From contig NC_056545.1 of NCBI RefSeq assembly GCF_910596095.1, positions 27,365,067 to 27,429,066 on the forward strand: DNA of 64,000 nucleotides, in the 5' to 3' direction. Under the pieces are notes generated by a model, which did not search any database, had not been told where the DNA came from, and saw only the letters and a program-made list of their open reading frames with translations. Positions 59,711 to 64,000 of the stretch are shown one piece after another (the stretch's first letter is position 1; every line of letters begins with the position of its first letter). The translations under genes were made by a program, and so were the position numbers. This stretch comes from Thunnus maccoyii. Taxonomy: Eukaryota; Chordata; Actinopteri; Scombriformes; Scombridae.

Positions 59711-60212
59711 CAGCGGTGCAAGAAGTAAGACTCTTTACTTTAGTAAAAGCAGTAATACCGCAGTGTAAAATACTCTATTACAAGTGAAAGTCCACTTTTT
59801 AAAATTTTGCTCAAGCGCACAGGTGAGTTATTAGTGAAATATACATAAAGTATTAAAAGTAACAGTAGTGATTGCAGAACAGTCCCTTTCAGAGTGTTGT
59901 ATTATATTATTATTATTGATGCATTAAAGTGTAAAGAGCATTTTGATGTTGTAGTTGGTTGAGTTGGAACCATTTAACTACTTTATATATATAGTGTTAT
60001 GTTGTTTAATCTACAGCAATGCATTATATTCTAGAAATTGATAATGTTTAGAAGCAAAAATCTTAACCTGCAAAGTAACCTGTAACTATAGCTGTAAAAC
60101 AAAGTTTGTGGTGTAAAAACAATACATTATTTCCCACTGAAATGTCATGGGGTATAAGTGGTAGTAGAAAATGGAAATACTCAAGGAAAGTACAAGTTTC
60201 TCTCCACCACTG
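59711..60212 (-). repeat. 'CAGTGGTGGAAAGTAAC' element, inverted copy
   Basis: The left end CAGCGGTGCAAGAAGTAAG and right end TTTCTCTCCACCACTG, with ATGGAAATACTCAAGGAAAG and AAGTCCACTTTTTAAAATTT motifs inside, identify this as the reverse of the family at 45213. Confidence 0.65.
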
Positions 60213-60591
60213 TAAACTGGTCAATATTGAGACTACGAGACTAACCGATTAAATACAGCTTAAATAAATAAAATAATAATATTGATATTGATTAATAAAA
60301 AAAGGAAAATCTTCAGTGTAAAAAATGTATGAACAACTTGACCATCACAGTATCAATTATATTTAGAATAACTTTTTGTTGTTCAACAGGCCAAATACTG
60401 GAGACAGATGATGATTTAAGGCAGAACAGTCAATGCTTCTTGTAAAGTCCAATGACCCTGATGGGACACAGCACTGCTCTATGTGTCTGAGGCTGCCCCC
60501 CGATGGTTGCTCAATATTCTGCAGTCAGGTGATAAAATCCTTCATATAGTAGGGTATGCACAGCTGGTCAGATGTCGAAAAGTTGGGGACC

Positions 60592-61035
60592 CAGCAGTAA
60601 TTAAGTATATTTACTCAAATACTGTACTCTTGAGTATTTCCATTTTACACTGTTTTAATGTGTGACATTAACAGAAATATTGTGATTTTACTCCACTACA
60701 TTTAACTGACATCTCTAGTTGTTACAGTGCAGATACACATTTTACATACAAAACATGATGAGCTTACATCAGATACATTATTACTGATTTAACTACCTGA
60801 CAGTATATAAGGTAGCTATTATCTGTACCTTGACTACAAAATTAGCTAAAACACCACAATGCTGCTCATACATGCATCAATAATAATAATCCAATATCAT
60901 ATAGCCGTATATTTACAATGATGTACACTCTGAAATGAGTATTCTATATCATGATTATTTTCTTTTATACTTTAAGTGCATTTTGATAATACTTCTGTAC
61001 TTTTACTCAAGTCTAATTTTGAATGCAGGACCTTT
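60592..61035 (+). repeat. 'CAGTGGTGGAAAGTAAC' element, direct copy
   Basis: CAGCAGTAATTAAGTATATT, ATTTACTCAAATACTGTACT and TTTACTCCACTACATTTAAC match the family; it ends at TTTTGAATGCAGGACCT. Two opposed copies only 400 bases apart could form an inverted pair. Confidence 0.65.
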
Positions 61036-61577
61036 AAGAATATTTTTACGGTATGTCACTGCTACTCTTATTTAAAGAGTCTCAGTAGGCTACTTCTAGC
61101 ACCAAAAGGGGCCAGGGGCCTCCTGGAGTCTTTTTCTCGTCCCATCTGCTAGATGAGGAATAATTTAATGTTACTGATCTAGTGCTCAGATGTTCTAAAA
61201 AAGATAACACATTCTGACATTTGCTATCAGATGTTTCTCACTCAGTACTAGTGCCCATTAAGCTCCCCTTTTTTATCTGCTGTTGGGTTAATGTTTGTTT
61301 ATTTGGAGGTCAATGACAGACTGGTGAGAGCCCCTGAGATAGACAGCAAAATATGAGTTTGAATTGTTCTTTTTCTGGCTCTAATGGAGATTTCCAGGGA
61401 CAAATGATAAGAAAACCAATAATAACAGGAGTTTTCAGTAGTACGCACCGCCTTTAAATGGCGGATGTTGGTTTGAGCCAATAACCAGTGTGAGTGTGGC
61501 GCCTCCCAACCGGAGACGGATTACGGTGTAGTAAAACGGGAGAATCTCGATTGACCGCCGCGACCTGCAAGGCCGGG

Positions 61578-61587
61578 GTCACGTGAC
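61578..61587. promoter_or_regulatory. CLEAR-type palindrome GTCACGTGAC, distal
   Basis: Perfect 10-base palindrome at the edge of a GC-rich block (61441-61590) that also has AAATGGCGG and GAGCCAATAA cores. GTCACGTGAC is the consensus for TFEB/TFE3/MITF. An identical site lies at 63162-63171. Confidence 0.5.
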
Positions 61588-61889
61588 TATCTGGTGTACT
61601 TGCTCTGTAGAAAAAAGTCAACAGTAAAGAACAAACATAGCTGTCCTTGCAAAATAAATAACACAAAAGAGATAGATACTCTAAAGCTGTTAATCATTTT
61701 CAATCAATTCTTTCATCTCTGGTTAGTTTTGACAAATTGTGATTGTAATAATGCAAAAAGTTCAATTCACAAACCTTTATGGCATATTTCAATAATACAA
61801 AATATACATTTGTGTTGGAACAGTACGCAAGACAAAAAAGAAAAAAAAAGTTAACAAGTCCAATTAAGAAAAAAGGTTTCAGGCCGTTG

Positions 61890-62370
61890 TTGTCCGTCAT
61901 GCACTGAAGAGATTTTGCAAAAAGCTTTCGTTCATTCTTCCATCTCGCTTAACCTTTAAATATTTACGTCTATGAATGAAGTGTTTACCCAATAAAGTGA
62001 GGTTGATTACCAGAAAATCCAAGTTTTTCTCCTTCATAAGTACTCCAGTTTTAATCACATTTAGAGGGTGCAGCAATAGATTCACCCTGGAAGAAAATAT
62101 ATCCTACAGTCTCAATATATTCTCTCACAGAATCCGCGTGAGTTGTTATTCCAATTATCCAATTCAATCTTTCATGCAAGAAGTGATTAGATGGATACAT
62201 GTCATTCAAAATGTTAAATGCCACTTCTTTGGCTTTAAGTAGGATTTCCTTATATTTCCTTATTTTCCTTGCCTCTTCGTCTCTGTATTCTTGAAGAACA
62301 TATTTTCTTTTTAGCTGATTTGGGTAATACAGTATTGTGTTTACATTTTTTTTAAATAAACGTATTAATT
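61890..62370 (-). mobile_element. LINE reverse-transcriptase-protein C-terminal fragment (L1/Tx1-like)
   Basis: On the minus strand a stop-free stretch of about 90 codons (about 62360 down to 62075) includes YPNQLKRKYVL, LLKAKEVAFNILNDMYPSN and FLHERLNWI, the 'N-I-YP-N-FL--R' pattern before the C-terminal cysteine motif of LINE ORF2 proteins. After a frameshift, INLTLLGKHFIHRRKYLK (about 61990) matches the typical end of such proteins. The fragment is broken and clearly inactive. Family assignment is by pattern memory only. Confidence 0.5.
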
Positions 62371-63161
62371 AACTGCTTCCTACTTTTTTATAACTTTGTT
62401 TAAGGAGTTTTTGCATTTATATAAACATATACACACATGTACAAACACACCGAACTCACACAGACATTACCTTGCATGATACCCACTCCTTATCCCTCCA
62501 TAACTCCCTTGGGACCAGGAGTGCACTCAAAAAGGAAAGAACTATGAAATTAGGTAAATAAAAAAAACAGAATAATATCACTTCATTGTATTCTCTAATT
62601 GAGCAGTACAGATAAAAAAAAAAACCCTCTATTTTAAAAAAAAAAGATCAAACCTATCCATCATTGGCTCAGACACTTGTCATCCAGTAATAAATAAGCC
62701 AGTGGATTAGCTCGTTAGCTCAACAATAATCAGAAAGTTCAGCCGACTGTCAATTTATTAATTTTACTGGGAAAATTTCACATCCATAATCCAACTTCTC
62801 GAGGTCTCGCCCATCCTTTGAACTTTTCATGACTGGATTTAGAAAGTATTTTGAGTCTATCCAACCTATTAACAATAAGAAATGTGCTCATACTGTTAGT
62901 ATGCTCCAAGATTCTTTTTTTTTTTTTTTTTTTTAAAGAAATCTGATTATTTTATATTATTTATTTATTTATTATTTTTTTTATTACTTTTATTCTATGT
63001 ACAGTTACCATGTTGAATGTATAAAACAATTGAAAGTGAAGTCATGCCTGTTATCTGTTTCATTCTGATGCCTAAGTGTTTTCTCTCATTGTCTTAATGT
63101 CACATGTTGTCAGTGACGCTTTCTATAAATAAAGAGATGGAAAAAAAAAAAAGTCTCTCTA

Positions 63162-63171
63162 GTCACGTGAC
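63162..63171. promoter_or_regulatory. CLEAR-type palindrome GTCACGTGAC in the uvrag promoter
   Basis: Sits 178 bases before the first uvrag start codon, at the boundary between a poly-A tract and a CpG-rich block (63170-63500). UVRAG is a reported TFEB target in mammals, and this is an exact match to the TFEB consensus. Close to the expected transcription start. Confidence 0.6.
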
Positions 63172-63334
63172 CCTCCTCACGCAGGTCGTAGCTGTCCGTC
63201 GAGCCTGCACTTTGTTTACGTCCCGTCGGTTAGCTGACAGCTGTCGTAGCGCTTTCACCTGCATAAACAGCCGTGCCCGTGTGTCTCTGGCTGAGATATA
63301 TAGAGCTCGTTAAACTTTACACCGCGTCTCCTTG

Positions 63335-63361
63335 ATGTCGAGGATGGGATGTTTTTGTTGA
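63335..63361 (+). promoter_or_regulatory. Eight-codon uORF overlapping the uvrag start
   Basis: ATG at 63335 reads nine codons including stop TGA at 63359-63361, overlapping the first main-frame ATG (63349) in another frame. This would favour initiation at the second in-frame ATG (63394). Confidence 0.4.
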
Positions 63362-63498
63362 ATGAGGGGGAGTCTCTAGATGCCGACGGGAGGATGAACT
63401 CCATCACCGGCCGGGTTCTCGCCATCCCCGCCGCCTCTGTCACCAACTCTGGAGCTTCATCTTCTCGAGCCTTACATGTAGAGCTCACATCCCAGCAG
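63349..63498 (+). CDS. uvrag: UVRAG, first coding exon (gene continues beyond the window)
   Basis: UVRAG is a Beclin-1/VPS34 (PI3K complex II) subunit acting in endosome and autophagosome maturation and, with class C VPS, in membrane fusion. The exon reads 50 codons to a good donor CAG|GTAACT in phase 0. It ends SSRALHVELTSQQ, matching human ARALHVELPSQQ just before the RRLRHLRNI exon. The first 35 residues are not alignable, as usual for this protein's variable Ser/Ala/Gly-rich N-terminus. Start 63349 has a weak context (T at +4); 63394 (MNSITGRVL) has A at -3 and may be used instead. Synteny after dgat2 supports the call. The promoter is CpG-rich and has a CLEAR site. Confidence 0.9.
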
Positions 63499-64000
63499 GT
63501 AACTACGAAAGCCTCTGAGCTCATGTTGATACCAACAACGTTCAGATGAGCTCAGGAAAGGTTGGACCTAGCTGTGTTATGTTGTAGTTTACAGCGTCAG
63601 TAACAGCTGCTGCATGAAGAAACACGGCGGGCCTGTCAGGCTAACTGCTAGCCTACAGTTAGCTATCTAACTGTAAATTAACTGAACTCTACCGACACTC
63701 TAGACACAGTAAAACCATTTGGGCTGATGTTAGGCATGTTTGAGCCCAGTTTTTGTAAATGTGTTGCTGTATTTTAAGGGTATGTATCGTCATATACATT
63801 CAGTTGTGAAAGAGGCTAAATGCTTCTGCTAATGGTGGCAACTTAAACTTGGTGTTATGTCAGCAGGCAGGTGACAGATCAGCTGAAGGGAAAGAGGAGC
63901 ATGTGTCATTACATTGTTTCATACACCTGTTTTATTGTGATTTGAAAACGGTATAGACTATAAACAAATTACATTTATGCTTAGTTAGAACGGGGGATTC
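63499..64000 (+). other. Start of uvrag intron 1
   Basis: Follows the GTAACT donor. CpG content falls off within about 150 bases. Nothing else recognised up to the window end. Confidence 0.8.

Larger units (their letters stand above)
59156..63161. other. dgat2-uvrag intergenic region
   Basis: Contains two copies of the 'CAGTGGTGGAAAGTAAC' element (59711-60212, 60592-61035), an isolated GC-richer block (61441-61590), a LINE fragment in reverse orientation (about 61890-62370), several poly-A/T runs and a tail-like end AATAAAGAGATGGAAAAAAA at 63126-63152 just before the uvrag promoter. No complete gene. Confidence 0.65.

Noticed and set aside
61299..61666. Minus-strand ORFs over the GC-rich block at 61441-61590 as a divergent gene
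   Set aside because: Short, without a conserved motif or convincing splice sites. A promoter or enhancer reading is simpler.

Overview
This window is vertebrate nuclear DNA, almost certainly from a teleost (spiny-rayed type) fish. It has intron-rich genes with canonical GT-AG splice sites, AT-rich introns, microsatellites, and many copies of short dispersed elements typical of fish genomes. The gene order map6 (-), mogat2 (+), dgat2 (+), uvrag (+) matches the human 11q13.5 block MAP6-MOGAT2-DGAT2-UVRAG, so this is a conserved syntenic segment. All exons were read by hand: every splice phase closes and the proteins have family-typical lengths.

Layout. 1-3015: repeats and no certain gene. 3016-9833 (+): ten 3' exons of a uromodulin-like membrane glycoprotein (FN3, SEA, EGF, Thr-rich mucin repeat, ZP, transmembrane segment); its 5' end is not identified. 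9834-14119: non-coding. 14120-30424 (-): map6, with three coding exons (18945-30424) and a candidate alternative last exon at 14120-14261; its first intron is about 10 kb. 30425-32641: map6 promoter and intergenic DNA. 32642-41940 (+): mogat2, six exons, 335 residues. 41941-48314: intergenic, repeat-rich, with a broken coiled-coil gene copy. 48315-57789 (+): dgat2, eight exons, 361 residues, with one GC-AG intron and a roughly 1.4-kb 3' UTR. 59156-63348: repeats, a LINE fragment and two TFEB-type palindromes. 63349-63498 (+): first exon of uvrag, which continues past the window.

Function. mogat2 and dgat2 are tandem paralogues that act in succession: MGAT2 makes diacylglycerol from monoacylglycerol and DGAT2 makes triacylglycerol. 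Their exons correspond almost base for base. map6 encodes a microtubule-stabilising protein and uvrag an autophagy/endosome protein; both are neighbours by synteny rather than by pathway. I found no bacterial-style system, CRISPR array, rRNA or tRNA. The most informative unexplained signals are the alternative map6 exon, the dgat2 GC donor, the paired CLEAR palindromes before uvrag, the Thr-rich minisatellite in the ZP gene, and three near-perfect hairpin elements of one family.
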